64,000 nucleotides of DNA from G965212025 sp965215765 (GCA_965215765.1 OZ244118.1:2170001-2234000), one strand, 5' to 3'; counted from the first letter of the stretch, positions 19,516-30,613 are shown. Program-made: numbers and translations. Notes: generated by a model not told the origin, from the sequence alone.

Positions 19516-20800
19516 AAAAGAGCATGGGCAGGCTGCTGCATACCATTGGTCGGGATCTGCGAGCACACGAGTAAAGCAAGCCTGGTTCAGCAATTGCGGT
19601 TCTACAACGTCTTCCTGTGATGGTCTTAGGCAAGAGCATGGGCAAGCTGCTGCATACCATTGGCCGGGTCTGTCAGCACACGAGCGAAGCAAGCCTGGTT
19701 CAGCAGTAACGGTTCACGTTGCGTCTTCCCGTGATGGTCTTAAGGCAAGAGCGTGGGCAGGCTGCTGCATACCATTGGTCGGGTCTGTCAGTCAGCATAC
19801 GAGCGAAGCAAGACTGGTTCAGCGGTAGCGGTTCTGCAACTTCTTCCCGTGATGGTCTTAAGGAATAGCATTGGCAGGCTGCTGCATACCATTGGTCGGG
19901 TCTGTCAGTCAGCATACGAGCGAAGCAAGACTGGTTCAGCGGTAGAGGTTCCCACTGCGTCTTCCCGTGATGGTCTTAAGGAAAAACATGGGCACACTGC
20001 TGCATACCATTGGTCGGGTCTGTCAGCACACGAGCGAAGCAAGCCTGGTTCAGCGGTAGCGGTTCCCCGTTGCGTCTTCCCGTGATGGTCTTACGAAAGA
20101 GCATGGGCAGGCTGCTGCATACCATTGGTCGGGTCTGTCAGCATACGAGCAAAGCAAGCCTGGTTCAGCAGTAACGGTTCCCGCTGCGTCTTCCTGTGAT
20201 GGTCTTACGAAAGAGCGTGGGCAGGCTGCTGCATACCATTGGTCGGGTCTGTCAGCACACGAGCGAAGCAGCCCGACCCAGAGAAGTAGAGGTTCCCACT
20301 GCGTCTTCCCGTGATGGTCTTCGGGAAGAGTATGGGCAGACTGCTGCATACCATTGGCCGGGTCAGTCAGCACACGAGCGAAGCAAGCCTGGTTCAGCGG
20401 TAGAGGTTCCCACTGTGTCTACCCGTGATGGTCTTCGGGAAGAGTATGGGCAGGCTGCTACATACCATTAGCCGGGTCTGTCTGTCAGCACACGAGCAAA
20501 GCAAGCCTGGTTCAGCGGTAGCGGTTCCCCGTTGCGTCTTCCCGTGATGGTCTTACGGAAGAGTATGGGCAGGCTGCTGCATACCATTGGCCGGGTCTGT
20601 CAGTCAGCACACGAGCGAAGCAAGCCTGGTTCAGCGGTAGCGGTTCCCCGTTGCGTCTTCCCGTGATGGTCTTACGAAAGAGCGTGGGCAGGCTGCTTGC
20701 ATACCATTGGTCGGGTCTGTCAGTCAGCACATGACGAAGCAAGCCTGGTTCAGCGGTAGCGGTTCTGCAACGTCTTCCCGTGGTGGTCTTTCAGCTTTCC
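19516..20800. repeat. 114-bp tandem repeat array, copy 2 (11 units)
   Basis: CATACCATTGG (or a close variant) recurs at about 19539, 19653, 19768, 19885, 20003, 20118, 20232, 20347, 20461, 20580 and 20700. The spacing is 114-120 bp. Units differ by substitutions and by a GTCA duplication in GTCTGTCAGTCAGC. The array is bounded on the left by block X and on the right by TTTCAGCTTTCCCCTGCTGACAA, which leads into the small-protein gene. Confidence 0.95.
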
Positions 20801-20910
20801 CCTGCTGACAACCCGGTAATCCCACGGCTCCGACTCCCCCCTCTTTCATGTCCGCCATGACCTGCGCCTGCATAGCCATCTCGTCCAACGTGCCGGCAGA
20901 CACCGGAAAT

Positions 20911-21300
20911 TCATCCTGTCTTCCCCGATAGACAACTGAAACCCGGCTCTTTTCCCAGTCGAAAAATAAGCACTACCCTGACATCCTTCCTGACCTTTGC
21001 CACGTAGTTCAAAGGCACAGTGCGAACTTCAGGTAAGAAACAAGGAAAAAAACCTGAAGGAACCAGCTTCCGTGTCATCACGTGACCATTGTCAGAGCGA
21101 ACAAGGCTTAGCTCAAGATCGGCACCTTGGAGGGATTCAGTTACCCGGCAAGAAGTCTTGAAATCAGCCAAGTGAAAGTTGCGACCGGCGGCGTAACCGG
21201 GCAGCACACAAAGCCCTGTACAAAGCAGCGCAAAGGCAAAAGTAGTGGTGACTATGCGCCGCAGCAAGCACCTGTTTCTTATCGCCTGTCTGGAAAGCAT
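20911..21300 (-). CDS. small secreted protein of unknown function, the only intact copy
   Basis: 129 aa, starting MLSRQAIRNRC. AAGGA lies four bases before the ATG at 21300, so I prefer it to upstream in-frame starts. A signal peptide is clear: a basic N-terminus (RNRCLLRR), a hydrophobic core (FAFALLCTGLCVLPG) and probable cleavage near GYAAG. The mature part of about 90 residues contains VTESLQGADLELSLVRS, NGHVMTRKL, FLPEV and VVLIFRL. No family is recognised. Three other copies in the window are broken (1252-1640, 38740-39017, 49814-50090), so this may be the last functional one, or itself decaying. After the stop, a different frame stays protein-like for about 40 codons (YRGRQDEFPV, MAMQAQVMADM), so the ancestral protein may have been longer. 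Confidence 0.55.
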   Translation of the reverse strand: MLSRQAIRNRCLLRRIVTTTFAFALLCTGLCVLPGYAAGRNFHLADFKTSCRVTESLQGADLELSLVRSDNGHVMTRKLVPSGFFPCFLPEVRTVPLNYVAKVRKDVRVVLIFRLGKEPGFSCLSGKTG

Positions 21301-22230
21301 CGGATCCTTATACTTGGTATTTTGTTCCGGAAGACACACCATGTCCCCCTCGGAAGTCAGGCGGTGATAGCACACGGGCGGGCTGATAGCAGGGAACGCC
21401 GGCGAACTGCGTGGTGCTCACGACCGCTGCTGTCTGGTGGCTTGTCAGTCCTGAAGGATGGCTCCGACGACCACGACACCTCGGGATTCCAAGAATTATC
21501 CTGAGAGGAATTGATGATGATTTGCTTTCTCCTCGCCAACAGATACAACACAATGTCGTGATCATTTTCAAGCTATTGGCACTCATGAAGAATTCCTTAT
21601 GGTGCAGCAATGCTTGTTAAAAAGGCGGAGATTATCAGGTCTTGAAATACCCTTCTGCCTGCTCACGGCTCAAGAAGCCTGTCAGGTTCAACAACGTGGC
21701 TTGCACAGATGGCAATGCAGACATCTCGGGCACGCACGTTTCATGCTGCTGTCTGTAGCTTGTCAGTCCTGAAGGATGGCTCCGACGACCACGACACCTC
21801 GGGATTCCAAGAATTATCCTGAGAGGAATTGGTGATTGTTTGCTTTCTCTTCGCCAACAGATACAACACTACGTTGTGATCATTCGCATGGTATTGAGGC
21901 ACGCAAATGCCTGCAACATTGTCAAGCATCGGAGATTGTCAGGGGTCATCAATAGCCGCCTGGAAAACCTGAAGGCAGTGATAGCACACGGGCAGGCTGA
22001 CAGCAGGGAACGCCGGCAACTCCCTGGCGTATGTGTCGCGTGCTGCTGTCTGGGGGCTTGTCAGTCCTGAAGGATGGCTCAGACGCCCACGACACCCCAG
22101 GATTCCAAGGAATAATCCTGAGAGGAATTAATGATTGTTTGCTTTCTCCTCGCCAACAGACACAGCACAATGACGTGATCATTTTCATGCGATTGGCACT
22201 CATGAAGAATTCCTTATGGTGCAACAATAC
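21301..22230. repeat. 300-bp repeat copies between genes A and B
   Basis: Three incomplete units of the 300-bp family, around 21360-21590, 21740-21940 and 21945-22210. They carry CTTGTCAGTCCTGAAGGATG, CCTGAGAGGAATTGATGAT and CGCCAACAGATACAACAC. Between the first two lies a stray diverged copy of the 3'-flank start (about 21590-21740), which also occurs between B and C at 30940-31090. No gene supported. Confidence 0.8.
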
Positions 22231-22510
22231 CTGTTAAAGTGGTAGAGATTATCAGGTCTTCAAATACCCTTCTTCCTGCTCCCGATTCAATAACATATCA
22301 CAGGTTCAATAACACGGCCTGCATGGATGGCCACCTCTTCTATAAAAGCCTATACGAGCCAAACCTGCCCGGGAGCCTTTGCCAATGCATTAACCCGCCA
22401 AAGCATTCAGGATTATCTCGGGACAACGCCTAATTCGCGGGTCTTTCTGCGCCTCACTCGCGCCTTTCTGTCCTGCCTCTTTTGCTATCCCGAGAGATTG
22501 GCTGTATTCC
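22231..22510. repeat. conserved 3' flank of gene B
   Basis: Member of the 3'-flank family. It contains GCATGGATGGCCACCTCTTC, TGCCCGGGAGCCTTTGCCAA and CAGGATTATCTCGGGACAAC, followed by the gene's stop codon. It lies within the transcript or just after it. No hairpin with a following T run was found. Confidence 0.75.
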
Positions 22511-25500
22511 CTACCGTACTGCGCCGCCTAAATACACCTTCACACGTAGCGGTCTTGTGAGGGCTGTGGGGGCTTCCTGAAGAACCTGAATTGGAATCCG
22601 GTCAACGTCTCCGGAAATATTGTTCCTGAGCACAACATAAAAGCCTTTGCCAACCAGCTCAGTCAGTCCACTGCCCACTACCACAAGCGTTGCCGTGCTG
22701 GCACCACTCGTGGGTTTTCCGGGATCAGTAAACATTGTGCTGGTGCTACCACCTCCGAGGTCAAAGTAGACCAAATCACGCAACGAGGTCGGCACACCAG
22801 AAAGAGACCACGTCAGAGTGACTGATTCTCCTGGAGGGCCCAGGTAATCTGCCTCTAGAAAAAGTTGCGTGACGCCCGTAGAAGCTGTCACCACCACCAA
22901 GTCGGCGGAACCTTTGACATACGGCTTCAGGTTCAACTCCAAATTCCGGTTGCTTGACAATTGCGGCAAGTCCGTAGCACTGCCAAAATCCCAAACATTC
23001 GCATCCCAGTCCCCGTAAGTATTCTCTTGGGAACCAAGCAGACAGAACCTTCTGACCGTCGTCGGACAACGCAACTGCGCAAAAGTGCGTCCTTCACCCA
23101 AGCCATTGTTCCGACCTCTGGCGGCATAATAACTGTTCACGATGCTTGAGCTGGCTTGGTATCCCACGAGACCACCAACGCTCTCACCGGTTCCAAAAAC
23201 CGAACCCGTCGCGTAGCTGTTACTGATGCTTGAGTTGGATCCTTGTTCTCCCACGAGACCACCAACGCTTTCACCGGTTCCAAAAACCGAACCCGTCGCG
23301 TAGCTGTTGTTTATGTCTCCTTGGCTCCCTCCCGCGAGACCGCCAACAAAATTATCCCCGGAAACCGAACCTGTCGCGTAGCTGTTGCTGATGCTTGATC
23401 TGATATATTGGACTCCCACGAGGCCGCCAACGTAGCCAGTACCTGTTACCGTACTAGCTGTAAAGCTGCCGCTGATTTCGCCGTTGTTCCATCCCACGAG
23501 GCCACCAACCTGCTCTCTACCAGAAACCGAACCCGTCGCGTAGCTGCTGCTGATGCTTGATCTGTTATCTTGGAGTCCCACGAGGCCGCCAACGTTGTTG
23601 CCAGTACCTGTTACCGTACTAGCTGTAAAGCTGCCGCTGGTTTCGCCGTAGCTCCATCCCACGAGGCCACCAACCTGCGCTCTACCAGAAACTGATCCCG
23701 TCGCAGAGCTGTTGCTGATGCGTGATTGGCGACTTTGGCGTCCCACGAGGCCGCCAACGTTGTCAGTACCTGTTACCTTACTGGCTACATAGCTGTTGTT
23801 TATGTTCCCTCCAATCTGTCCCACGAGACCACCAATCTGACTTCCACCAGAGACTGACCCCGTCGCAGTGCAGTCTCTGATCATTGCCAAGATTCCTTGT
23901 TGTCCCGCAAGACCGCCAACGGTACTAGTGCCCGTTACCGTACTGGCTGTATAGCTGCCGCTGATGCTGCCGCCGCTATATCCCACCAGACCACCAACAT
24001 CCTCACTCCCGGAAACAAAACCTGTCGCGGCACTGTCCTCTATCACACCTTGGTTGTTGGAACCAACCAATGACCCTACGATATTACGCCCGGTCGTACG
24101 CGAGCCGACCAATACTATGCCTCGTATCGTCGCACCCGCTGCCAATATGGAGAACAGACCCACTCTGTCCATATCACTGCGGCTGATCGTCAGCGAACTG
24201 ATCACGTAGTTGTTCGTGCTCACGAAAGAGCCCGAAAACCCATCTGTCGGAGTACTTGCAATCGGTTCAAAACCCGCGCCATCGTTCCAGTCCCTGGTTC
24301 TGCTCGCGTCAATGTCGGCAGCCAACTCGTAGTATGCTGTTGGGCTTGAACTTACATCCTGCAGCTGACAGATCCTCCTGATCTGATAGGGATTGTCTGA
24401 TGTCCCCTCACCTGACTGCCCTGCCACCAAGTCTTCACCCGGCACCGTAGAACACACCGTTTCGATGGTGACAGTAAACGTGGTATCTACACCAACAGTA
24501 CTTTTAACTTCCAGCACAAAGCTGCCCACACCATAAAAATCAAGCGAGGGGCGAACCACCTCAACCTCAACAGTGCCTCCTCCCGTCGAACCGCTGAACC
24601 GTACAGTCAAATCCTCTGCTATGTCCGTACTTAAGAAACTCCACGATAATCCAGCACCGTCTGAGTAAGGATTATCGGGGTCGGTTGCGCTAAAACTTAA
24701 AATGTTGCTGAGCAAACCATCCTGTATCGTTCCGATCTGCTCCCTTTCGCCATCCACCAATGGGCTCTCCCCCACAATCCGAACCCGAATCCGGTCATCA
24801 TTGGCAGAAATATTGTTCTTGAGTACAACATAAAAGCCCTTTCCTGTCATAAGGTCATCGCGCACGGCAACAAGCGTCGCAACTGAACCATTTGCCTCTG
24901 TGCTGGTTGTACTATCTCCGAGCTCAAAGTAGACCAAACCGCCTAGTGTGGATGACTCATCGAAAAGAAGTGACCACGTCAGAGCGACTGATTCTCCTGG
25001 AGGACCCGGGTAATCTGCCTCTAGAGAAAGTTGCATGATGCCCGGAAAACCTGCCACCACCACCAACTCGGGGGAACTTTTGATATATGGCTTCAGGTTC
25101 AAATCCGAATTCCGGTTGCTCAACAATTGCGGCAATTCCGTAGCAGTGCCAAAATCCCAAACATTCGCATCCCAATCCCCATAAGTCCTTTGGTCTAAAC
25201 TCGACAGACTACAGGTCGCGCTGGCCGCCATCGGACAACGCAATTGCGCAAAGGTGCGTTCTTCCCCTAAGCCATTGTTCCGACCTCTGGCAGGATAATA
25301 ATAGCTGTTCACGATGCTTGAACTGATGCCTTGCTCTCCCACGAGACCACCAACGCTTTCACCGGTTCCAAAAACCGAACCTGTCGCGTAGCTGTTGTTT
25401 ATGTCTCCTTGGCTCCCTCCCGCGAGACCGCCAACAAAATTATCCCCGGAAACCGAACCTGTCGCGTAGCTGTTGTTTATGTCTCCTTGGCTCCCTCCCA

Positions 25501-28500
25501 CGAGACCACCAACCTGCTCTCTACCAGAAACCGAACCCGTCGCGTAGCTGTCTCTGATGCTTGAGTTGATGCCTTGGAATCCCACGAGACCACCAATGCC
25601 ATCGCCGGTTCCAAAAACCGAACCTGTCGCGTAGCTGTTGTTTATACTTCCTGCGTTCAAACCCACTAGGCCGCCGGCGGCGAGAGTACCTGTTACCGTA
25701 CTAGATACGGAGCTGCCGCTGATTTCGCCGTTGTTATACCCCACCAAGCCACCAACCCGTTCATAACCAAAAACTGATCCTGTCACGGAGCTGTCCTCTA
25801 TCACGCCTTGGTTGGAACCAACCAATGACCCTACGTCAACAAGCCCGATCGTACGCGAGCCGACCAATACTATGCCTCGTATCGTCGCACCTGCTGCCAA
25901 TTTGGAGAACAGACCCACGTTGAACGTATCACCGCGGCTGATCGTCAGCGAACTGATCACGTAGTTGTTCGTGCTCACGAAAGAGCCCGAAAACCCATCT
26001 CCGTCACCGCTTGCGATCGGGTCAAAACCCGCACCATCGTTCCAGTCCCTGGTTCTGCTCGCATCAATGTCGGCAGCCAACTCGTAGTACGCACTCAGGT
26101 TTGAACTTACATCCTGCAGCTGACAGATCCTCCTGATCTGATAGGGATTGTCTGATGTCCCCTCACCTGACTGCCCTGCCATCAAGTCTTCACCCGGCAC
26201 CGTAGAGCACACCGTTTCGATGGTGACAGTAAACGTGGTATCTACACCAACAGGACTTTTAACTTCCAGTACAAAGCTGCCCACATCATAAAAATCGAGC
26301 GAGGGGCGAACCACCTCAACCTCAACAGTGCCTCCCCTTGTCGTACCGCTGAACCGTACAGTCGAACCCTCTGCTATGTCCGTACTTAAGAAACTCCACG
26401 ATAATCCAGCACCGTCTGAGTAAGGATTATCGGGGTCGGTTGCGCTAAAACTTAGAATGTCGCTGAGCAAACTCTCCTGTATCATTCCGATTTGATCCCC
26501 TCCGCCATCTACCAACGGGCTCGCGCCCGCAACCCGAACCGGAATCCGGTCATCATTGGCAGAAATATCGTTCTTGAGTACAACGTAAAAACTTCTGCCT
26601 GCCAGATCCTCATTGCTCACCACCACAAGCGTTGCCGTACCAGCACTGTCCGTGGGCTTTACGGAATCAGTAAATGTTGTGCTGGTCGTATTGACTCCGA
26701 GGTCAAAGTAGACCAAATGACGCAACGTGGTCGGTACGCCGGAAAGAGACCACGTCAGAATGACTGATTCTCCTGGAGGACCCAGGTAATCTGCCACCAG
26801 AGAAAGTTGCGTGGTGACCGTAAAATCTGTCACCACCACCAAGTCGACGGAACCTTTGATGTACGGCTTCAGGTTCAACTCCGAATTCCGGTTGCTCGAC
26901 AATTGCGGCAAGTCTGTAACACTGCCAAAATCCCAAACATTCGCATCCCAATCCCCATAAGTATTCTCTTGGGAACCCGACGGACAGGTCGCGCTGGCCG
27001 CCATCGGACAACGCAATTGCGCAAAGGTGCGTTCTTCCCCCAAGCCATTGCTTTGCCCTCTGGCAGGATAATAGCTGTTGCTGATGCTTGACCCGTCTCC
27101 CTGGTTCCCCACGAGACCACCAACGCTCTCATCGGTTCCAAAAACCGAACCCGTTGCATAGCTGTAGCTGATGACGCTTGCATCGAGTTCCTGGTATCCC
27201 ACCAAGCCGCCAATATTACTTTGCCCAGAAACCGAGCCCGTCGCGTAGCCATTGTTTATGTTTCCCTGGCTCCGCCCCACCAGGCCGCCAACATTACTTT
27301 GCCCGGAAACCGAGCCCGTCGCGTAGCTGCCTCTGATGTTTGAGTTGGCTTCCTGGTGTCCCACGAGACCACCAATGTTTTCATTGACCCCGACAACCGA
27401 ACCCGTTGCATAGCTGTCGCTGATGACGCTTGCATTGGGTTCCTGGTATCCCACGAGACCGCCAACATTACTTTGCCCAAAAACAGAACCCGTCGCGTAG
27501 CTGTCGCTGATCCTTGCGCTGAACACCTGGTGCCCCACGAGACCGCCAACCTCACTTTCACCAGAGACTGACCCCGCCGCAGAGCTGCCACTGATGCTTG
27601 AGGTGAATTCTTCGGCACCCACGAGACCACCAACCTGGTTTACACCAGAGACTGACCCCGTCACAGAGCAGTCCTTTATCACACCTGCACCGAAACCAAC
27701 CAATGACCCTACGTAATTACCCCCGATCGTACGCGAGCCGACCAATACTATGCCTCGTATCGTCGCACCTACTGCCGATTTGGAGAACAGACCCACGTTG
27801 TCCGTATCGCCACGGCTGATCGTCAGCGAGCTGATCACGTAGTTGTTCGTGTTCACGAAAGAACCCGAAAATCCATCCTCACTGCTTGCGATTGGCTCAA
27901 AGCCCGCACCTTCGTTCCAGTCCTCGGTCCTGCTCGCGTCAATGTTGTCCACTAGCTCGTAGTACGCTGTCGGGCTTGAACTGATGTCTTGCAGTTGACA
28001 GAGCCTCCTGATCTGGTAGGGATTGTCTGATGTCCCCTCACCTGCCTGCCCTGCCATCAAGTCTTCACCCGGTACCGCAGAGCATACGTCTTCGATGGTA
28101 ACAGTAAACGTGGTCTTTACACCGGCGGGGCTTTCAACTGCCAGCACAAAACTTCCCACATAAAGGTCAAGCGAGTCGCGGCGCACCTCTACCTCAACAA
28201 CGCCTCCACTTTGCGAACCGGTGAACACTACGGTCGAGCCCTCTGCTACACCATCTCTGCTGAAAAAATCCCACGATAAACCAGCACCGCGAGAGCCAGG
28301 ACTGTCTTGGTCAGTCGCGCTAAACCTCAAGATGGTTCTGTCCGAGCCATCCCATATTGTTTCGGTCTGCTCTCTTCCGCCATCCACCACCGGGCTTGCA
28401 CCCGCAACCCGAACCGGAATCCGGTCAACATTGGCAGAAATATCGTTCTTGAGCTCAACATAAAAGCCCTCGCCAGCTGACCCCTCATTGCCCGCCACCA

Positions 28501-30613
28501 CAAGCATTACCGGACTGGCACTACTCGTGAGTTTTCCGGAATCAGTAAACATTTCGTCGGTGCTGCCGTCTTTGCGGACAAAGTAGACGGAATTACTCAG
28601 CGAGGGAGGTACGTCGGAAAGAGACCATGTCAAAGTCACTGGATCCGTAGAACCCGTGTAGCCCACAGAGAAACTAAAGGTGGTGTTCCCCATGGTCGTC
28701 GCCGGGCGAATGTCACCATCCCGGAAGATATAGGGTTGATCCGCCTCAGTCCGAATCAGAACCCGGTCAGCATTGTCAGAAATATTGTTCCTGAGCTCAA
28801 CATAAAAGCTCTTGCCAGCCAGCCCCACATTGCCCACTACCACAAGCGTTACCGGGCTGAAACCAGCCGCAGACTCCCCCCTATCAGTAAACGTTGCGCT
28901 GGTCACGCCATCCTCAAGGGCGAAGTAGACGAAATCTCTTAGCGTATCCGGAACATCAGAAACAGACCACGTCAAAGTCACTGGTTCTCCAGGTGGACCT
29001 GCGTAACCTACAGAAAAACCAAAGGTGGTAGTGCTCCCAATCCTCGCCGAGACAGTGTCATTCCGGAGGATATAGGGTCGCCTCGCATTCTCAACCCGAA
29101 CCAGAATCCGGTCATCTCTGGTGGAAATATTGTTCGTGAGTACAACGTAAAAGTCACTTCCTGCCGCAAGTCCATCGCGCACGACCGAAAGCATCGCAAC
29201 AGAGCCATTTACCTCTTTGCCAGTTGTGCCATCCTCACGGACAAAGTAGACCAAATCGCTCAGCTGATCCGGCACACCTGAAACAGACCACGTCAAAATG
29301 ACTGATTCTCCAAAACTTGGAGTGCCCTGGTAATCTGCCTCTAAAGAAAATTGCGTGACGCCCGCAAAACCTGTCTCCACCACCAATTCGGCGGAGCCTT
29401 TGATATACGGCTTCCGGTTCAAGGCCGAACCCTGGATGCCGACCCCTAGCGGCGAGTCCGAACCCTGGGTGCCGAACAATTGCGGCAAGTCCGTAGCACT
29501 GCCAAAATCCCAAACATCTGCGTTCCATCCCTCGTAAGTCCTTTGGTTCAGATCCGACAGCGAACCACAGGCCGCGCTGGGCGTCGTCGGACAGCGCAAC
29601 TGCGCAAAGGTTCGTTCTTCCCCCAAGCCATTGTTCCGCCCTCTGGCGGCGTAGTAGCTATTGCTGATGGTGGAGACGCTGGCGGAGATGCGGCGACCCA
29701 CCAGGCCGCCAACATCTCTTTGCCCGAAAACCGAACCCGTCGCGTAGCCGTTAATTATGTTCCCGCCGCTCTCTCCCACCAAGCCGCCAATGTTGTCACC
29801 GGTTCCAAAAACCGAACCCGTCGCGTAGCTGTCGCTGATGGTCGAGGCGATTGCTTGGCGTCCCACGAGTCCGCCGACATGATCATTCCCGGAAACCGAG
29901 ACTGTTGCATTGCTGCCACTGGTGACTGAGCCGAGGTCTTGGTATCCCACGAGACCGCCAACTTCCACATTCCCGGAAACAGAACCTGTTGCATTGCTGT
30001 TGTTTATGTTTCCGTTGCTTTGGCCAACAAGCCCACCAACAAGATTTCCTCCCCCAACAACCGAATCTGTCGCGAAGCAGCCCTCTATCACACCCGCACC
30101 CGTGTTGAAACCAACCAATGACCCCACGTTTTCACGCCCGGTCGTACGCGAGCCGACCAGTCTTATGCCTTGTATCGTTCCACCACCCAATACGGAGAAC
30201 AAACCTACGTTTCTTTCTTCACCACGACTGATCGTCAGCGAACGGATCTCGTAGGTGCCCGGGTTCACGAAAGAACCCGAAAAACTTGCGATCGGCTCAA
30301 AACCCGCACGGTTATTCCAACCCTCGGTCTCTCTCGCGTCAATGTTGTCCATTAGCACGTAGTACGCCGCCGGGCTTGAACTGATGCCTTGCAACTGGCA
30401 AATGTTTGTTACCTGATAGGGAGTACTTGCAGTTCCGGAACCTGTCATGGCTTGCGAACCCGCAGGGCACGGCACCTCAGAGACTTGGGCAAAGGCGGGC
30501 GACAGAGCGCAAGACAAAACAAGCAACAGGCTGACACAGACTGCCTTTCCAAAATCTGTCAAGTCCGCACCTGAAACTGCATATCTGACACAACGAACAC
30601 CAAGTTTTAGCAT
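22511..30613 (-). CDS. gene B: GLUG-repeat exported surface protein (2,700 aa)
   Basis: Start chosen at the ATG at 30613 (MLKLGVRC) because GAGG lies five bases before it; an in-frame ATG at 30643 lacks this. The signal peptide ends ALSPAFAQ. Four GLUG modules occupy roughly residues 35-410, 845-1260, 1470-1850 and 2055-2570. Three type-1 spacers and a type-2 spacer follow module 1. One type-1 plus one type-2 follow modules 2 and 3, and one type-1 follows module 4. The tail is RVKVYLGGAVR. Module 1 opens with LCQLQ-like ICQLQGISSSPAAYY after CPAGSQAMTGSGT, the B/C leader class. An exported beta-helical adhesin is inferred from the GLUG family. A promoter-like pair lies about 105-135 bp upstream. 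The frame is fully open, and this is one of the best candidates for an expressed member. Confidence 0.92.
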   Translation of the reverse strand: MLKLGVRCVRYAVSGADLTDFGKAVCVSLLLVLSCALSPAFAQVSEVPCPAGSQAMTGSGTASTPYQVTNICQLQGISSSPAAYYVLMDNIDARETEGWNNRAGFEPIASFSGSFVNPGTYEIRSLTISRGEERNVGLFSVLGGGTIQGIRLVGSRTTGRENVGSLVGFNTGAGVIEGCFATDSVVGGGNLVGGLVGQSNGNINNSNATGSVSGNVEVGGLVGYQDLGSVTSGSNATVSVSGNDHVGGLVGRQAIASTISDSYATGSVFGTGDNIGGLVGESGGNIINGYATGSVFGQRDVGGLVGRRISASVSTISNSYYAARGRNNGLGEERTFAQLRCPTTPSAACGSLSDLNQRTYEGWNADVWDFGSATDLPQLFGTQGSDSPLGVGIQGSALNRKPYIKGSAELVVETGFAGVTQFSLEADYQGTPSFGESVILTWSVSGVPDQLSDLVYFVREDGTTGKEVNGSVAMLSVVRDGLAAGSDFYVVLTNNISTRDDRILVRVENARRPYILRNDTVSARIGSTTTFGFSVGYAGPPGEPVTLTWSVSDVPDTLRDFVYFALEDGVTSATFTDRGESAAGFSPVTLVVVGNVGLAGKSFYVELRNNISDNADRVLIRTEADQPYIFRDGDIRPATTMGNTTFSFSVGYTGSTDPVTLTWSLSDVPPSLSNSVYFVRKDGSTDEMFTDSGKLTSSASPVMLVVAGNEGSAGEGFYVELKNDISANVDRIPVRVAGASPVVDGGREQTETIWDGSDRTILRFSATDQDSPGSRGAGLSWDFFSRDGVAEGSTVVFTGSQSGGVVEVEVRRDSLDLYVGSFVLAVESPAGVKTTFTVTIEDVCSAVPGEDLMAGQAGEGTSDNPYQIRRLCQLQDISSSPTAYYELVDNIDASRTEDWNEGAGFEPIASSEDGFSGSFVNTNNYVISSLTISRGDTDNVGLFSKSAVGATIRGIVLVGSRTIGGNYVGSLVGFGAGVIKDCSVTGSVSGVNQVGGLVGAEEFTSSISGSSAAGSVSGESEVGGLVGHQVFSARISDSYATGSVFGQSNVGGLVGYQEPNASVISDSYATGSVVGVNENIGGLVGHQEANSNIRGSYATGSVSGQSNVGGLVGRSQGNINNGYATGSVSGQSNIGGLVGYQELDASVISYSYATGSVFGTDESVGGLVGNQGDGSSISNSYYPARGQSNGLGEERTFAQLRCPMAASATCPSGSQENTYGDWDANVWDFGSVTDLPQLSSNRNSELNLKPYIKGSVDLVVVTDFTVTTQLSLVADYLGPPGESVILTWSLSGVPTTLRHLVYFDLGVNTTSTTFTDSVKPTDSAGTATLVVVSNEDLAGRSFYVVLKNDISANDDRIPVRVAGASPLVDGGGDQIGMIQESLLSDILSFSATDPDNPYSDGAGLSWSFLSTDIAEGSTVRFSGTTRGGTVEVEVVRPSLDFYDVGSFVLEVKSPVGVDTTFTVTIETVCSTVPGEDLMAGQSGEGTSDNPYQIRRICQLQDVSSNLSAYYELAADIDASRTRDWNDGAGFDPIASGDGDGFSGSFVSTNNYVISSLTISRGDTFNVGLFSKLAAGATIRGIVLVGSRTIGLVDVGSLVGSNQGVIEDSSVTGSVFGYERVGGLVGYNNGEISGSSVSSTVTGTLAAGGLVGLNAGSINNSYATGSVFGTGDGIGGLVGFQGINSSIRDSYATGSVSGREQVGGLVGGSQGDINNSYATGSVSGDNFVGGLAGGSQGDINNSYATGSVFGTGESVGGLVGEQGISSSIVNSYYYPARGRNNGLGEERTFAQLRCPMAASATCSLSSLDQRTYGDWDANVWDFGTATELPQLLSNRNSDLNLKPYIKSSPELVVVAGFPGIMQLSLEADYPGPPGESVALTWSLLFDESSTLGGLVYFELGDSTTSTEANGSVATLVAVRDDLMTGKGFYVVLKNNISANDDRIRVRIVGESPLVDGEREQIGTIQDGLLSNILSFSATDPDNPYSDGAGLSWSFLSTDIAEDLTVRFSGSTGGGTVEVEVVRPSLDFYGVGSFVLEVKSTVGVDTTFTVTIETVCSTVPGEDLVAGQSGEGTSDNPYQIRRICQLQDVSSSPTAYYELAADIDASRTRDWNDGAGFEPIASTPTDGFSGSFVSTNNYVISSLTISRSDMDRVGLFSILAAGATIRGIVLVGSRTTGRNIVGSLVGSNNQGVIEDSAATGFVSGSEDVGGLVGYSGGSISGSYTASTVTGTSTVGGLAGQQGILAMIRDCTATGSVSGGSQIGGLVGQIGGNINNSYVASKVTGTDNVGGLVGRQSRQSRISNSSATGSVSGRAQVGGLVGWSYGETSGSFTASTVTGTGNNVGGLVGLQDNRSSISSSYATGSVSGREQVGGLVGWNNGEISGSFTASTVTGTGYVGGLVGVQYIRSSISNSYATGSVSGDNFVGGLAGGSQGDINNSYATGSVFGTGESVGGLVGEQGSNSSISNSYATGSVFGTGESVGGLVGYQASSSIVNSYYAARGRNNGLGEGRTFAQLRCPTTVRRFCLLGSQENTYGDWDANVWDFGSATDLPQLSSNRNLELNLKPYVKGSADLVVVTASTGVTQLFLEADYLGPPGESVTLTWSLSGVPTSLRDLVYFDLGGGSTSTMFTDPGKPTSGASTATLVVVGSGLTELVGKGFYVVLRNNISGDVDRIPIQVLQEAPTALTRPLRVKVYLGGAVR

